Shown here: positions 34,401 through 43,320 of the stretch, in pieces
Layout: each line of letters starts with the position of its first letter
Numbering within the stretch: position 1 is the stretch's first letter
Assembly (NCBI GenBank): GCA_013203185.1
Contig: JABMOS010000006.1
Span: 1 to 49,633 of the forward strand
From: Fidelibacterota bacterium
GTDB lineage: Bacteria; Fidelibacterota; UBA8477; JABMPR01
Direction: 5' to 3'
Length of the DNA stretch: 49,633 bases
Program-made: the position numbers and the translations under genes
Notes under the pieces: generated by a model
Databases searched by the model: none
What the model was told of the DNA's origin: nothing
The model's input: only the letters and a program-made list of their open reading frames with translations

Positions 34401-36948
34401 TTTCAGATTTGATAGCTTCGCGTTCCATTGCATAGATGGTAGTATTCGAAACTTCACCATAGTTGAGTATGGTTGCCGGATCACTTGATGAACCTGAATA
34501 GAACATGATTCCTTCAGAAGCACCATTGTAGAATACACTGTTTCTAACAACCAGTGAATCGATGCCTGAGTTGCCATAAGGTTTAATAACTTTATCAGCA
34601 AAATCATGTGCAACCACATTATCAACAAATAGACTTGTTAGTGCAGTTGGATCAGAGTTGTCAATGCGGACAAAATATTTAACCAGACTGCCACCATCAC
34701 GAATACCATCAAATTCAAGATTTGATACGGCGAGACGTACATTGGCTTCTGGTCTTAAGAAGTATGAGCTTGAGCCACCATTATACTTCACCACAGGTTG
34801 TGTAGCCAGACCTGCAGCGCCACGAATGGTAAGATCGTGTGGTACTTCTATATCATCATCATTAACATAAATACCTTCAGAAACAAGTTCCAGGATATCA
34901 CCAGGTGATGAAGCAGCAACAGCATCTTGTAAAGCGTTGGGCAAATCATTGGTAACTTCAGTCACCACAACTGCCATAGCTTCAATCCAACGTGGATCTC
35001 CCACGGCCCCGCCATCATCGGCTAGGGTCATTGCTGCTGGATTACCAACAGTAAAGTCTGCATTGGCTGCATCAGCAAACATAGGATCTGCAGTGAGCGT
35101 ATCTGTCACGGTGGCATTACCAATATCACTATTGACAATATCCCACATCAGATTGTTAGTAAACAGAACTGCATCTGAGGAAAGGTCAGCAAATTCTTCG
35201 CCTGAATCAGCATTCTGAGAGTTGGCAAAGATACTGTTTTTAACCACAACATCTGTAACATCTCGGAAATACATCATGGGTTTATTTTCAACATTTCCAC
35301 AATCATAGAATGTGTTTCTGTCGATACGCACCATTCCACCTGTAGCAGTTTGGCCTTTGATAGCCTCACGCTCGATGGCATAAAATGTATTGCCTGTGAT
35401 TTCGGCATATGTGTAGACAATGGCTGGATCACTTGAGGAACCTGAATAAAGAACGATTCCCTCAGAGGCACCATTGGAGAATACATTGTTTTTCACAACA
35501 ATGGAATCTAGACCACAGTTCCCATAGGGTTTGATGAACTTATCATTGAAATCATTCACCACACAATCATAGAGAAAGAAATCCATTGTGGCCGTAGGAT
35601 CACCATTATCAAGACGGGCTAGATATTTGGCTTTTCCTGCGCCACCTTCAGCAGTTCCATCACCCTGAAATTCTATTCCAGAGATTTCAATACGTGGTGA
35701 GCCGACACCTTTAAACATATAAGCACCAGTTGAAGTACCGATGTACTTAACAACAGGTCTGTTGGGTAGTAAGTCCCAGGCGCGGATTGTGATATCTTCT
35801 TCAATCACGATCTGTGATGTATTCAAGTATAGACCATCAGAAACCAATTCAATCACATCTCCTGAAATGGCATCAGCGATGGCATCAGCAATAGAGTTTG
35901 TGTCAGCATTTGTGACCTGATACACTGCAGGAACACGATTTGGCACCCAATAGGGGTCACCTACAGCGCCACCATCATCAGCAAATGTCAACAATACATC
36001 ATTGCCAATAGTAAAATCGCCATTGGCTGCATCAGCAAACATGGGGTCAGCGGTAAGCGTATCAGATGCAGTGGCATTACCAATATCACTGTTGACAATG
36101 TCCCACATAACGTTGTTCATGAAGAGTGTGGCATCAGAAGTGAGGTCAGCAAATTCTTCACCTGCATCAGCATTCTGAGAGTTGGCAAAGATACTGTTTT
36201 TAACCACAACATCTGTGACATCGCGGAAATACATCATTGGTTTATTTTCAACATTCCCACAATCATAGAAAGTGTTTCTGTCGATACGAACCACACCGCC
36301 TGTAGCTGTTTGGCCTTTGATGGCCTCCCGCTCGATGGCATAGAATGTATTACCACTAATTTCGGCGTAGGTGTAGACGATGGCTGGATCACTTGAGGAG
36401 CCTGAATAGAGGACAATCCCCTCAGAGGCACCATTGGAGAATGAGCTATTCGTCACAACAATTGAATCAAGACCACAATTTCCGTATGGCTTGATGAATT
36501 TGTCATTGAAATCATTCACCACACAATTATCCAGGAAAAAATCCATGGTAGCTGTTGGGTCGCCATTATCTAAGCGAGCCAGGTATTTAGCTTTTCCGGC
36601 TGCTCCTTCGGCAGTTCCATCACCCTGGAATTCAATCCCAGAGATAGAGATGCGTGGAGAACCCACACCCTTAAACATATAGGCGCCTGTAGAGGTACCA
36701 ACATATTTGTAAACTGGTTTGTTATCTAACCATTCAGCAGCACGGATGGTGATATCCATATCAAGCTCAATTTGAGCCTTAGACAGATACACGCCGTCTA
36801 CTGTGAGCTCCAGAATATCTCCAGCAGCCGCATTGTTATATGCAGTTACCAGGGATGAATCTGAGTCGTTGACTACTGGAATCACTGCAGCCTGCAGCAT
36901 TCCAAATGCCAGTGTCATGAGACAAATGGCAATAAGTAGTTTTTTCAT
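31462..36948 (-). CDS. giant modular surface protein: PL6-C-terminal-like beta-helix array, bacterial repeat domains, CBM-like domain, T9SS tail
   Basis: 1828 residues from the ATG at 36948 (GGAGG four bases before it). Order: signal peptide; three tandem beta-helix modules of about 320 residues, the first two nearly identical; three bacterial repeat domains with GEGSIELDPPGG-type motifs; a fourth, diverged beta-helix module; a fourth bacterial repeat; a domain resembling CBM20/CBM48 (AGSMNDWSGGDDSW); and a T9SS tail (NQNYPNPFNPSTTISF, ending KLMLLK). The modules resemble the second domain of the two PL6 lyases here, but I find no PL6 catalytic Lys or RHGN motif. It is probably a non-catalytic alginate-binding or adhesive surface protein. 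Function is inferred. Confidence 0.85.
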   Translation of the reverse strand: MKKLLIAICLMTLAFGMLQAAVIPVVNDSDSSLVTAYNNAAAGDILELTVDGVYLSKAQIELDMDITIRAAEWLDNKPVYKYVGTSTGAYMFKGVGSPRISISGIEFQGDGTAEGAAGKAKYLARLDNGDPTATMDFFLDNCVVNDFNDKFIKPYGNCGLDSIVVTNSSFSNGASEGIVLYSGSSSDPAIVYTYAEISGNTFYAIEREAIKGQTATGGVVRIDRNTFYDCGNVENKPMMYFRDVTDVVVKNSIFANSQNADAGEEFADLTSDATLFMNNVMWDIVNSDIGNATASDTLTADPMFADAANGDFTIGNDVLLTFADDGGAVGDPYWVPNRVPAVYQVTNADTNSIADAIADAISGDVIELVSDGLYLNTSQIVIEEDITIRAWDLLPNRPVVKYIGTSTGAYMFKGVGSPRIEISGIEFQGDGTAEGGAGKAKYLARLDNGDPTATMDFFLYDCVVNDFNDKFIKPYGNCGLDSIVVKNNVFSNGASEGIVLYSGSSSDPAIVYTYAEITGNTFYAIEREAIKGQTATGGMVRIDRNTFYDCGNVENKPMMYFRDVTDVVVKNSIFANSQNADSGEEFADLSSDAVLFTNNLMWDIVNSDIGNATVTDTLTADPMFADAANADFTVGNPAAMTLADDGGAVGDPRWIEAMAVVVTEVTNDLPNALQDAVAASSPGDILELVSEGIYVNDDDIEVPHDLTIRGAAGLATQPVVKYNGGSSSYFLRPEANVRLAVSNLEFDGIRDGGSLVKYFVRIDNSDPTALTSLFVDNVVAHDFADKVIKPYGNSGIDSLVVRNSVFYNGASEGIMFYSGSSSDPATILNYGEVSNTTIYAMEREAIKSESYADAHILIDRVTVYDCGSVENKPMLRFRLITDLEIKNSIFVHNDNTDLSEDFADLGESANLFHHNAVWDVLNFETGSATPTDTVQMDPMFADAANGDFSIPEDSPLYSFADDGGSIGDTRWAPPLGVLFLNTFVVGEGSIELDPPGGVYAEDQTVTLTAVPAEYWAFDHWDPVITFPPNNPVATITMTESRNITAHFVPTLNNYAIDLATIGYGHIVETVGHQYPLDEYIEGDTLELVAVADSANWEFAYWVNAEMDSIADGDIYYLIDADTSFTALFRSTNPQAMLATATVGMGSVTVSPMPVPGFDTYDAGTELTVTANAPLGWEFGGWSGDITSTDNPLMITLTADMAVTATFTEISHPDGILAIDSSWELMDALEYTKYNSQAYRILLTDVGPYEPGEELREEGKMPELIIDQTVEILGADTLSAKPWIKGYTSSNGGSSSEGFFRLKMNGHLTLKNVGIDGWMDGATVPAKYIVRADDSGNFGFHTSIRAFDVDFKSTIEAFYKNYPSAFVDSMIFDHCVIEDIGKEGIFMNSVGDAAMISITNTTFKRVAREVLYLKTMNPVIFMDHLTIDTCGYGNGSEGAKFGAVRIENTTDVTFTNSIINNVPNTTYEYGLRIAGENSYVDNLLLNNVPMDLQMRDDATLGPDVFWYDPMFADVTAEDYTLGDDSYAYHLQNDESAAIGDLRWATSTNITAHAAMNLMVEGNGSVELSPLPTLKFYAPSTVVTLTATPDSLAQFDGYSGDLVSTDAVSTVTMDGDKMIYAEFSFPTYLLTLNARMGYQIFAGNFNADTDSLDVAGSMNDWSGGDDSWLMHTGADSIWSVTFEVPALGDLHFEYKLRINGNWDTSEFPFGGPNRVLDITGDTEVTIWYNDEDYTTSLDDNFLPDVYALNQNYPNPFNPSTTISFDLIETADTRLVLYDVRGRELERIVDQSMAPGRYTVTFNGSALASGVYFYRLTSGEFSDVKKLMLLK
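34005..36885 (-). repeat. tandem internal repeat, period about 960 bases
   Basis: Three in-frame modules (about 36885-35925, 35925-34965 and 34965-34005). The first two are nearly the same at protein and DNA level, for example GTTGGCAAAGATACTG at 36181 and again at 35221, exactly 960 bases apart. The third is clearly related but diverged. A recent duplication or gene conversion of module 1 or 2 explains this best. Confidence 0.85.
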
Positions 36949-36963
36949 GTTACCTCCCATTTC

Positions 36964-38445
36964 CTATTTAAGTAAAATCATTTTATTTATGCTGCTGTTC
37001 TGTCCTTGACGTAACTCATAGAAATACACGCCATTGGCCAGATCGGAAGCATCAAATTGTACACTGTGGGAACCTTCCCACATAAATTCATCCCTTAATG
37101 TGGCTACAACCTGCCCCAGGACATTGAAGACAACCAAAGTAGTAAAATCTGGCCTTTCAATAGTGAAGTCAATTGTTGTAGTTGGGTTAAAGGGATTCGG
37201 GTAATTCTGCTCCAGAGAAAAACCAATGGGTTTCGTTTCAGGATCAGTGCCTACGGGTGGCGGGTTGGTGGCCCAGCGTGGATCACCAATAAAACCACCA
37301 TCACTACCTCTGCTGTAGAGCTGAGGAGCATTCACTTCATAGTTGCCATTGGATGCATCTGTGAAATCTGGATCATAACCATAGACTGTACTTTCATCAT
37401 GATCTGCACCCTTCCCACTCTGCACCCGTTCTTCTGCATAGAGGGTAAAGGTCAAATTAAAGGTGTCGATATTAGCGATGTAAGAACTGCTTAGCTGGAC
37501 GTGCATCACATAATCGCCACGGTCAGGACGGTTGATAGAAGTCTCTCTACCATTGGCCACGAGGACATCACGGACGATTGTCTGACGATAATTCTTGGCA
37601 TAGATAAATCGTGGTGAGCAGTTTACAGCCGTCACCTTTTCAATGAGTGTAAAACCATCGACATAGGTGGGTCCAACAAAACTGGTGTCCGTATCACCAT
37701 AGATGCGTATGCATTCAGCATCGATATCATCAAAAGTGCTGTTCCTTACAATAAGTGTATCATAGGCAACCGTACCGCTGGTACCAAAAGGATATTTTTC
37801 TCCTTCAGAAACACGAATAGCTTCATCACCAATATCTGTAAAGGTACAACCCTCAATGAGGACTTTATTGGCTCTGATATGGTCATGGGTTACATCTAGA
37901 GGTCTCTGAAAATAGAGAACATTCCCTTGCATATCCTGGTCACCTCCAGAGTGGAAATTATTAAAATCACAATCCTTAATGATAATATCGATATCAGATT
38001 GGGCTAAATGGATTTGACCTGTTCCTGTATCTTCGAAATCACCATATCTTAGCGCGTATTTCAAACCACGGGGTTGATCCAGAGCCCCTTCAAATCGAAT
38101 ACCTTCAAATTTAACCGTGCTCTGGATACGGAAAATCTCCATTGAGCTACTGGTATCGGGATTTGAATGTGTCAATATTGGTTTCTCAGCCAGTCCAGGG
38201 GCTGCCATGATGACAACTGGACTGTTAATCACCAGTGGAAAAGTATCTGAGGTTGTGTACTCAAATCCACTTGATGTGAGAAGTACTGTATCTGCGCCCT
38301 GGGCTACAAAGTTTAGTACATTCTTAAAATCACCCTCGTACCATGCCTCCCAGTTGTCCGCACCCACTTCGATGAGTGATGGAATCTGAGCAAATGACGT
38401 TGCCGCCACCAGCATTGATAAAAGAGATAGTTGCAGTTTCTTCAT
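36964..38445 (-). CDS. single-module beta-helix protein with T9SS tail
   Basis: 493 residues: signal peptide ending SFAQ, one beta-helix module (about 30-390) and a T9SS tail (EQNYPNPFNPTTTIDF, GVYFYEL, ending KMILLK). The module ends with a DPDFTD..GNYEV..DGGFIGDPRWA block that recurs in the giant protein next to it and marks the same domain family, related to the second domain of PL6 lyases. I see no PL6 catalytic Lys or Arg motif. It is 15 bases upstream of the giant gene and nine bases after the porin-like gene. Probably a surface alginate-binding protein; not proven. Confidence 0.8.
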   Translation of the reverse strand: MKKLQLSLLSMLVAATSFAQIPSLIEVGADNWEAWYEGDFKNVLNFVAQGADTVLLTSSGFEYTTSDTFPLVINSPVVIMAAPGLAEKPILTHSNPDTSSSMEIFRIQSTVKFEGIRFEGALDQPRGLKYALRYGDFEDTGTGQIHLAQSDIDIIIKDCDFNNFHSGGDQDMQGNVLYFQRPLDVTHDHIRANKVLIEGCTFTDIGDEAIRVSEGEKYPFGTSGTVAYDTLIVRNSTFDDIDAECIRIYGDTDTSFVGPTYVDGFTLIEKVTAVNCSPRFIYAKNYRQTIVRDVLVANGRETSINRPDRGDYVMHVQLSSSYIANIDTFNLTFTLYAEERVQSGKGADHDESTVYGYDPDFTDASNGNYEVNAPQLYSRGSDGGFIGDPRWATNPPPVGTDPETKPIGFSLEQNYPNPFNPTTTIDFTIERPDFTTLVVFNVLGQVVATLRDEFMWEGSHSVQFDASDLANGVYFYELRQGQNSSINKMILLK

Positions 38446-38454
38446 GCTGCCTCC

Positions 38455-39993
38455 TTATTTAATAGAATAGATATAACTCACAGTAAAGGATGATCCCTGC
38501 TCACGTGAGTAGTTTGTATTCGAATAGTAGTTATCCTGATATTTTAGATCCTGGAGCGCATAGCCCAGATCGATACCGCCCAGACTTCCCAAGTCTAACT
38601 CGACACCCAAACGATAGGATATAGCTTCGGGGCCACTGGCTTTAATCGCTGCACCATCTGGAACATAACTCATTGGCACTGAACGATATAACGCATTTAG
38701 GTAAACCATATCATGCAATTCATAGCGCATACCAAACTGAACGATGGACTGATCGATCCAGCTCTGCATATCACCCATGGAAAAGGTCGAGAGTGTATCT
38801 CTGGACACTTCAGAATCACCATATAGATGCATTTCATAGCTCAGGAGAAATGTGAATTTTTCCACTGGTTTGAGTTGAACACCAACGCCATAACTGCCAG
38901 GAATTGTCATTACATCCTGTCCCTCAATAGTGGACATACTTGAAGTAAGCAGGGTATCACCCTGGAGATAAGTCAGAGTCTTTTCATAACTCCAATCTTT
39001 TGTTAAATCCATTTTTGAAGTGTAGGATAATCCCATTCTGAAATGATCATAATCAAGAATCAAACCCAATTTGATGGCTGTTCCTGAGAAATCTGCATCA
39101 CCTGAATACTGTGTATTCATAGTATCATAGGACCAGATGAACTCATTTTGATCAATGAGGTCAAAATATCCCACCTTATCCTGGACTTGAAGCTCCTCAG
39201 AGCCACCTGAATATATAGAGAGACCAAGACCAAGATGGATGTTTTCAGTGGCTTCATACCCTACCCCAAGACTGATCTGATTAAGATTCGTCTTTTGGAG
39301 TCGTTGAAAATCATACCAGTCAATACGTGTTGTATCAGCGCCTTCAACCAGGGCGGGCATATTGTAATCGATATAACCTGGATGCGGTGTGAGATAGGTT
39401 TTATTTCTATCATAGCTAATCCCATTTAGCAGGGAAGCATATCCCGCGCTGAAGGCAATCTTATTCCCAGCTATATTCACTGGTAAGGCGATACCAAAAT
39501 GGCTGAGACCACTTGTAGATTCAGTTTGCTTCCAATCTGCTGCCTCTTCCGAGAAATGCTCCAACCCCATTTCAGGATTCGAAACCAAATAGGACGTATC
39601 CAGGAGAGATTCAAAGAAAACATCTGAATCCAGCCTGCCATTATTGATTGGATCAGGAATATAGAGCCCCTCTAAATAGAATGGCAAGGTCACAAACAGT
39701 CGGTTAGGACGGTAGTGCTGATTCTCCCACCATTGGTTTTCTATACTCACCATACCAGTGCTCACAGTCAGTCCTTTGATCCCTGACAAGCCTGCAGGGT
39801 TGCTAAATATGGATGCAGATCCTCCTAGGTCGGAGATACCATCCAGACCACTACCAAGAGCTCCAGGTGTAAAGGTCAAAGCCTTATCTACTCCCTGGAA
39901 AGAGAGGATATTACCTCTGTTTTGAGCGTGGACACTCACCAGGAATGCCAAAATCAGAAAGCTTGTCAAAAAATGTGATGTTTTGCGTCTCAT
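38455..39993 (-). CDS. FadL/PorV-like outer-membrane beta-barrel protein
   Basis: 512 residues with a signal peptide (FLVSVHAQ). The mature start has GGSASIFSNPAGLSG, the pattern shared by FadL and PorV-type barrels, and the rest is alternating beta-strands with aromatic girdles, ending in a strand SFTVSYIYSIK. I cannot name a family more exactly. It lies between the PorV/PorQ-like gene and the beta-helix genes in an alginate operon, so it may be an oligosaccharide channel or a partner for T9SS substrates. Confidence 0.65.
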   Translation of the reverse strand: MRRKTSHFLTSFLILAFLVSVHAQNRGNILSFQGVDKALTFTPGALGSGLDGISDLGGSASIFSNPAGLSGIKGLTVSTGMVSIENQWWENQHYRPNRLFVTLPFYLEGLYIPDPINNGRLDSDVFFESLLDTSYLVSNPEMGLEHFSEEAADWKQTESTSGLSHFGIALPVNIAGNKIAFSAGYASLLNGISYDRNKTYLTPHPGYIDYNMPALVEGADTTRIDWYDFQRLQKTNLNQISLGVGYEATENIHLGLGLSIYSGGSEELQVQDKVGYFDLIDQNEFIWSYDTMNTQYSGDADFSGTAIKLGLILDYDHFRMGLSYTSKMDLTKDWSYEKTLTYLQGDTLLTSSMSTIEGQDVMTIPGSYGVGVQLKPVEKFTFLLSYEMHLYGDSEVSRDTLSTFSMGDMQSWIDQSIVQFGMRYELHDMVYLNALYRSVPMSYVPDGAAIKASGPEAISYRLGVELDLGSLGGIDLGYALQDLKYQDNYYSNTNYSREQGSSFTVSYIYSIK

Positions 39994-40004
39994 ACTGACA
40001 TTCC

Positions 40005-40967
40005 CTAAATATTAATAAAGCCAATGCTAAAGCGATGAACTCCACTGAGATTCTCACCATAATCGCTATAGCCATAGTTCAAAGCAACTCGTTTCAATTT
40101 GAAACCCAATCCAAAATTAAAACCTTCTGTATCATAGTTTATCCGATACCCGGTCCTGGCATAAACCAGGTCCCTAAAGGAATATTCCATACCCACATTG
40201 AATTGCTGGGCATAATCCCGAGGCTGTACCAGATCCACAGTCATCAAGAGATCGTGGGTGGGGCTCTCCACCAGTAGCGGGCTATCTGCTCCCATAATGT
40301 GTGATGAAAGACCAATATTCATCGTTTGAGGTAAAGGATAGCTCTGTGTCTCATATTTTACTTGAGGACCAAAGTTTCTCACCGTTGCTGCCAGAATGAT
40401 ACTTTTAAATCCGGAATTGTAGAGAACACCTAAATCCCAAGCTACAACATCTTCACTGGCTACAGAGAAATCCTCAGTGACATATTTTGTAATAAGTCCA
40501 TATGAAAACTTGTCCGTCAGTTGCTGACTCAATCCAATTCCCATATCTGTGGCACCCAAGGTAAGGGATTCACCAGTAAGACCTGGATTAAACACACCAT
40601 CCACAAAACCAAGATTGGCAATATTAGTAACTGCAATGGATCCATAGTCGATAGACATACCATAGACACCCACAGCAAAACCTCCAAAGCCCCAGGAGGC
40701 TGCAACACTGGTATGTTGAGTATCAAACATGTAGTCTGTTTGGGAGATAAAGGTTCCCAACCCCTGTTGATAAACCAGGGCAGCTGGATTGCCATAGAGA
40801 CTTGCTGTACCCTGTGATATGGCTGCATAGGCACCACCCATTGAGGCGATTCTGGGGTCTGGTGAAATTTTTAAGAATTGAAAGGATGTGACTCCAACCT
40901 TTTCAAATCCAAAAGAGTTAAATGATAATGTTAGAAGCAGGAGTAAAATTATATTTATTTTTTTCAT
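40005..40967 (-). CDS. PorV/PorQ-family outer-membrane protein
   Basis: 320 residues. After the signal peptide comes FLKISPDPRIASMGGAYAA and GTASLYGNPAAL, the hallmark N terminus of PorV/PorQ-family barrels, and the protein ends in a membrane strand HRFSIGFINI. PorV in Bacteroidota carries T9SS cargo to the attachment complex. Five cargo-like proteins with C-terminal tails are encoded in this window, three of them directly downstream, so a dedicated PorV-like shuttle is a reasonable inference. It is not the housekeeping PorV with certainty. Confidence 0.8.
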   Translation of the reverse strand: MKKINIILLLLLTLSFNSFGFEKVGVTSFQFLKISPDPRIASMGGAYAAISQGTASLYGNPAALVYQQGLGTFISQTDYMFDTQHTSVAASWGFGGFAVGVYGMSIDYGSIAVTNIANLGFVDGVFNPGLTGESLTLGATDMGIGLSQQLTDKFSYGLITKYVTEDFSVASEDVVAWDLGVLYNSGFKSIILAATVRNFGPQVKYETQSYPLPQTMNIGLSSHIMGADSPLLVESPTHDLLMTVDLVQPRDYAQQFNVGMEYSFRDLVYARTGYRINYDTEGFNFGLGFKLKRVALNYGYSDYGENLSGVHRFSIGFINI

Positions 40968-40980
40968 GATATCCTCACCC

Positions 40981-43302
40981 CTACTTGACTATCACAAATT
41001 TACCGTTGGAGCTATTGCCATCAGGAGTCGTCACTACATAGAAGTAGATCCCTGATGCCATTTCCTGCCCCACACGGGTCGTTTGATAATTCAGGTTAGA
41101 ATAAACTGCTGTATCATGTTCAATGGTTCTAACCAGTTGCATGGCATAACTATAGATCTGAATGGTACATTTGGCGGGTAAGGCGTAAAAACCAATCTTC
41201 CCCTCATCTGTCCCACTAAAAGATCCCTTGCTGGCGATATAGGGATTTGGCACGACATGAACGTTACCCAATTCCTCAACTGCAGCGATATTTTTACCAA
41301 AGCGGGTGACATTGCTCTTGCCACTTTGTTCACCAGCGTCATCAACTGAAGTCACAGAGTAATAGCGATATTCACCCACTCTAAATGTTTCTTCAGTATC
41401 AACAAATTCATAAAGGTTATCTGAATTGAGAGGGTCACCGACTTCCACACTATCCACCAGTGTCCATGGACCCATACCTGCTGCTGCTCTCCAGATGTAA
41501 TACTTTGTAAGAGTTGTTGTTAGCAAGGGGTGTTCAAATTCTTCCTGATCCGCACGCCAGGTAAGCTTAATCGTTGCGCCTTCAAAGTTTGCAACATTAA
41601 GAACTGGAGCTGGATAAGGTGCCGGAATTGTATAAACGCCATTCTTAGGATGAGCTTCAGGCCAAACTGGTGCAGTTGGTGCAGTTCCCAAATAAGCCTC
41701 AAAAGCCTTCTCAGTAACTTCAGTCACATTCCTTACTGTCTTTGAATTAACATAGTCAGGATATCCAAAATCATCGAGATAGGCATTAGTCATTAACTGA
41801 CCATCAATAGTATAAGCACGATTCCAGGTTGGTGTACTGGTCCACTGTGTGATTACCTGACCACCTTCAATTCTCTTACCAGGCTCAGCACCGTAGCCAA
41901 CAACTTCGGCATAACTAAATTCAATTTTATCACCAAGTGAGAGACTATAGGGTCCAAAGGTATGGTGTTTCATCCCAGCATCAGCACTCTGCCTATATGG
42001 ATATGCTGCACGACCTACCCAGTGATAGCCTTTTTCATAATTCCAGGCAGTACTCCCAGGTGAATGCACACCACTCCAGCGTGTGTTGGGATTAATTGCA
42101 TCTTTCTCATACATTATCTTGGGACTATTGGTGTTCCCTGTGGAAACCTTGTTGGACCAGGGTTGTTTGATGTGATGATTCTCATCCACCTCGTAGTACC
42201 AGGTAAAGGATCCACTCTCATTCTCATGGTAGATATCGACCCCGGAACGTCCCTCCCAGGTATCAAAATCAGCCTGATCGACCAGGGTGCTGGTTCTAAG
42301 AGCTGACTGGGTTTCAGAGTCATTTTGACCCAAACTATCAATCACTTCAGGTACCACATAAGCAAGGTGGGTTGTGTCGTAGAAAAGAACGGCATAACCA
42401 GGTGCCTGGGGAGACCCCAGAGCGCCACCGTTTCTGCCCGTTTGAGCGAATTCCAAAAACAGATCCGGATCTAGTTCAGGATTTCCCGCACCAGCGTTAT
42501 CAGTAAGATTATTCCTCAAGTTCATATTGAAGGACAACCACCAATCCGAGTCCCAAAAATTATTCTGGTCTCCGCGGTAGATACCGCCGGTGTATTTCCA
42601 TTCAAGATAGGTTCGTTGATAGCCGTACATGGAGGGAGCAAATCCATAATTTAGAGCAACCATGACATCTTTGAGATCCTCAGTTTGCTCAATCGTTGCA
42701 GGATTCCCATCTGTGTCACCTGTGTATTCAAGATCATACTCATAAATGATCATGTCGTCATAATCTGGGTAACTCCAGGCTCGTGAAGTTCTGGTCACGG
42801 TGATACCCGTAGAAGTAGCCCAGGAGGTTCTGATAATTTCTTCTGCTTCATTAGGATCATAGTCAAGATTCAGGGTTCCATCCTCTAAAAGCGGAAAGTT
42901 CTCAATCTCTTCCATGAAGAGTGGAAAAGACCAACGTCCAATGGAAACTTCAGGAGAACCTGCTCCAACCCCACCGCACAATGCAAAGAGTCGATCAATT
43001 TCACCAGGCGCGCTGGCAAGATTTGCTGCGATATAGAAACCGGCTCCCAGGATATTATGTTGACCATCGTACTCGATTCCATCAATGATGGTTTTTGAGT
43101 AGGGAGGCCACTCGAAAACTGGGACACTTGTAAAATTTCCTGCCTCGCCTGTCTGCCAGGCCCGACCTATTTCACCTGTATTGAAAACCGTGTTATGCAA
43201 CATCCCACGGTCATGTATTTTGAATTCTCTTATCTGCCCAAATGAAAAACTCACAAAAAGCAGGATCAGGGAAATCGAAAGTGTGTGTTTTAAGATTTTC
43301 AT
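40981..43302 (-). CDS. T9SS-tailed partner of the SusC-like receptor, unknown family
   Basis: 773 residues with a signal peptide (FVSFSFGQ). The large N-terminal part (30-560) is rich in Trp, Tyr and Asp and I do not recognise it. A fibronectin-III-like region follows at about 575-690, then a C-terminal domain with VVPNPYIASKG and GIYFYVVTTPDGNSSNGKFVIVK, the T9SS sorting pattern. It lies 18 bases after the TonB receptor, exactly where SusD stands in Bacteroidota loci, but has no SusD features and no lipobox. It may be a functional replacement that captures glycan at the surface. This is inference from order. Confidence 0.7.
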   Translation of the reverse strand: MKILKHTLSISLILLFVSFSFGQIREFKIHDRGMLHNTVFNTGEIGRAWQTGEAGNFTSVPVFEWPPYSKTIIDGIEYDGQHNILGAGFYIAANLASAPGEIDRLFALCGGVGAGSPEVSIGRWSFPLFMEEIENFPLLEDGTLNLDYDPNEAEEIIRTSWATSTGITVTRTSRAWSYPDYDDMIIYEYDLEYTGDTDGNPATIEQTEDLKDVMVALNYGFAPSMYGYQRTYLEWKYTGGIYRGDQNNFWDSDWWLSFNMNLRNNLTDNAGAGNPELDPDLFLEFAQTGRNGGALGSPQAPGYAVLFYDTTHLAYVVPEVIDSLGQNDSETQSALRTSTLVDQADFDTWEGRSGVDIYHENESGSFTWYYEVDENHHIKQPWSNKVSTGNTNSPKIMYEKDAINPNTRWSGVHSPGSTAWNYEKGYHWVGRAAYPYRQSADAGMKHHTFGPYSLSLGDKIEFSYAEVVGYGAEPGKRIEGGQVITQWTSTPTWNRAYTIDGQLMTNAYLDDFGYPDYVNSKTVRNVTEVTEKAFEAYLGTAPTAPVWPEAHPKNGVYTIPAPYPAPVLNVANFEGATIKLTWRADQEEFEHPLLTTTLTKYYIWRAAAGMGPWTLVDSVEVGDPLNSDNLYEFVDTEETFRVGEYRYYSVTSVDDAGEQSGKSNVTRFGKNIAAVEELGNVHVVPNPYIASKGSFSGTDEGKIGFYALPAKCTIQIYSYAMQLVRTIEHDTAVYSNLNYQTTRVGQEMASGIYFYVVTTPDGNSSNGKFVIVK

Positions 43303-43320
43303 GTCTTCTCCGAGATCTTC

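Noticed and set aside
34005-36885. Possible CRISPR or short tandem array because of strong repetition
   Set aside because: The repeat unit is about 960 bases, in frame and protein coding; no short repeat-spacer pattern exists anywhere in the window.
40981-43302. Calling the receptor partner SusD
   Set aside because: No lipobox, no SusD-like helical repeats and a T9SS tail; only its position resembles SusD.
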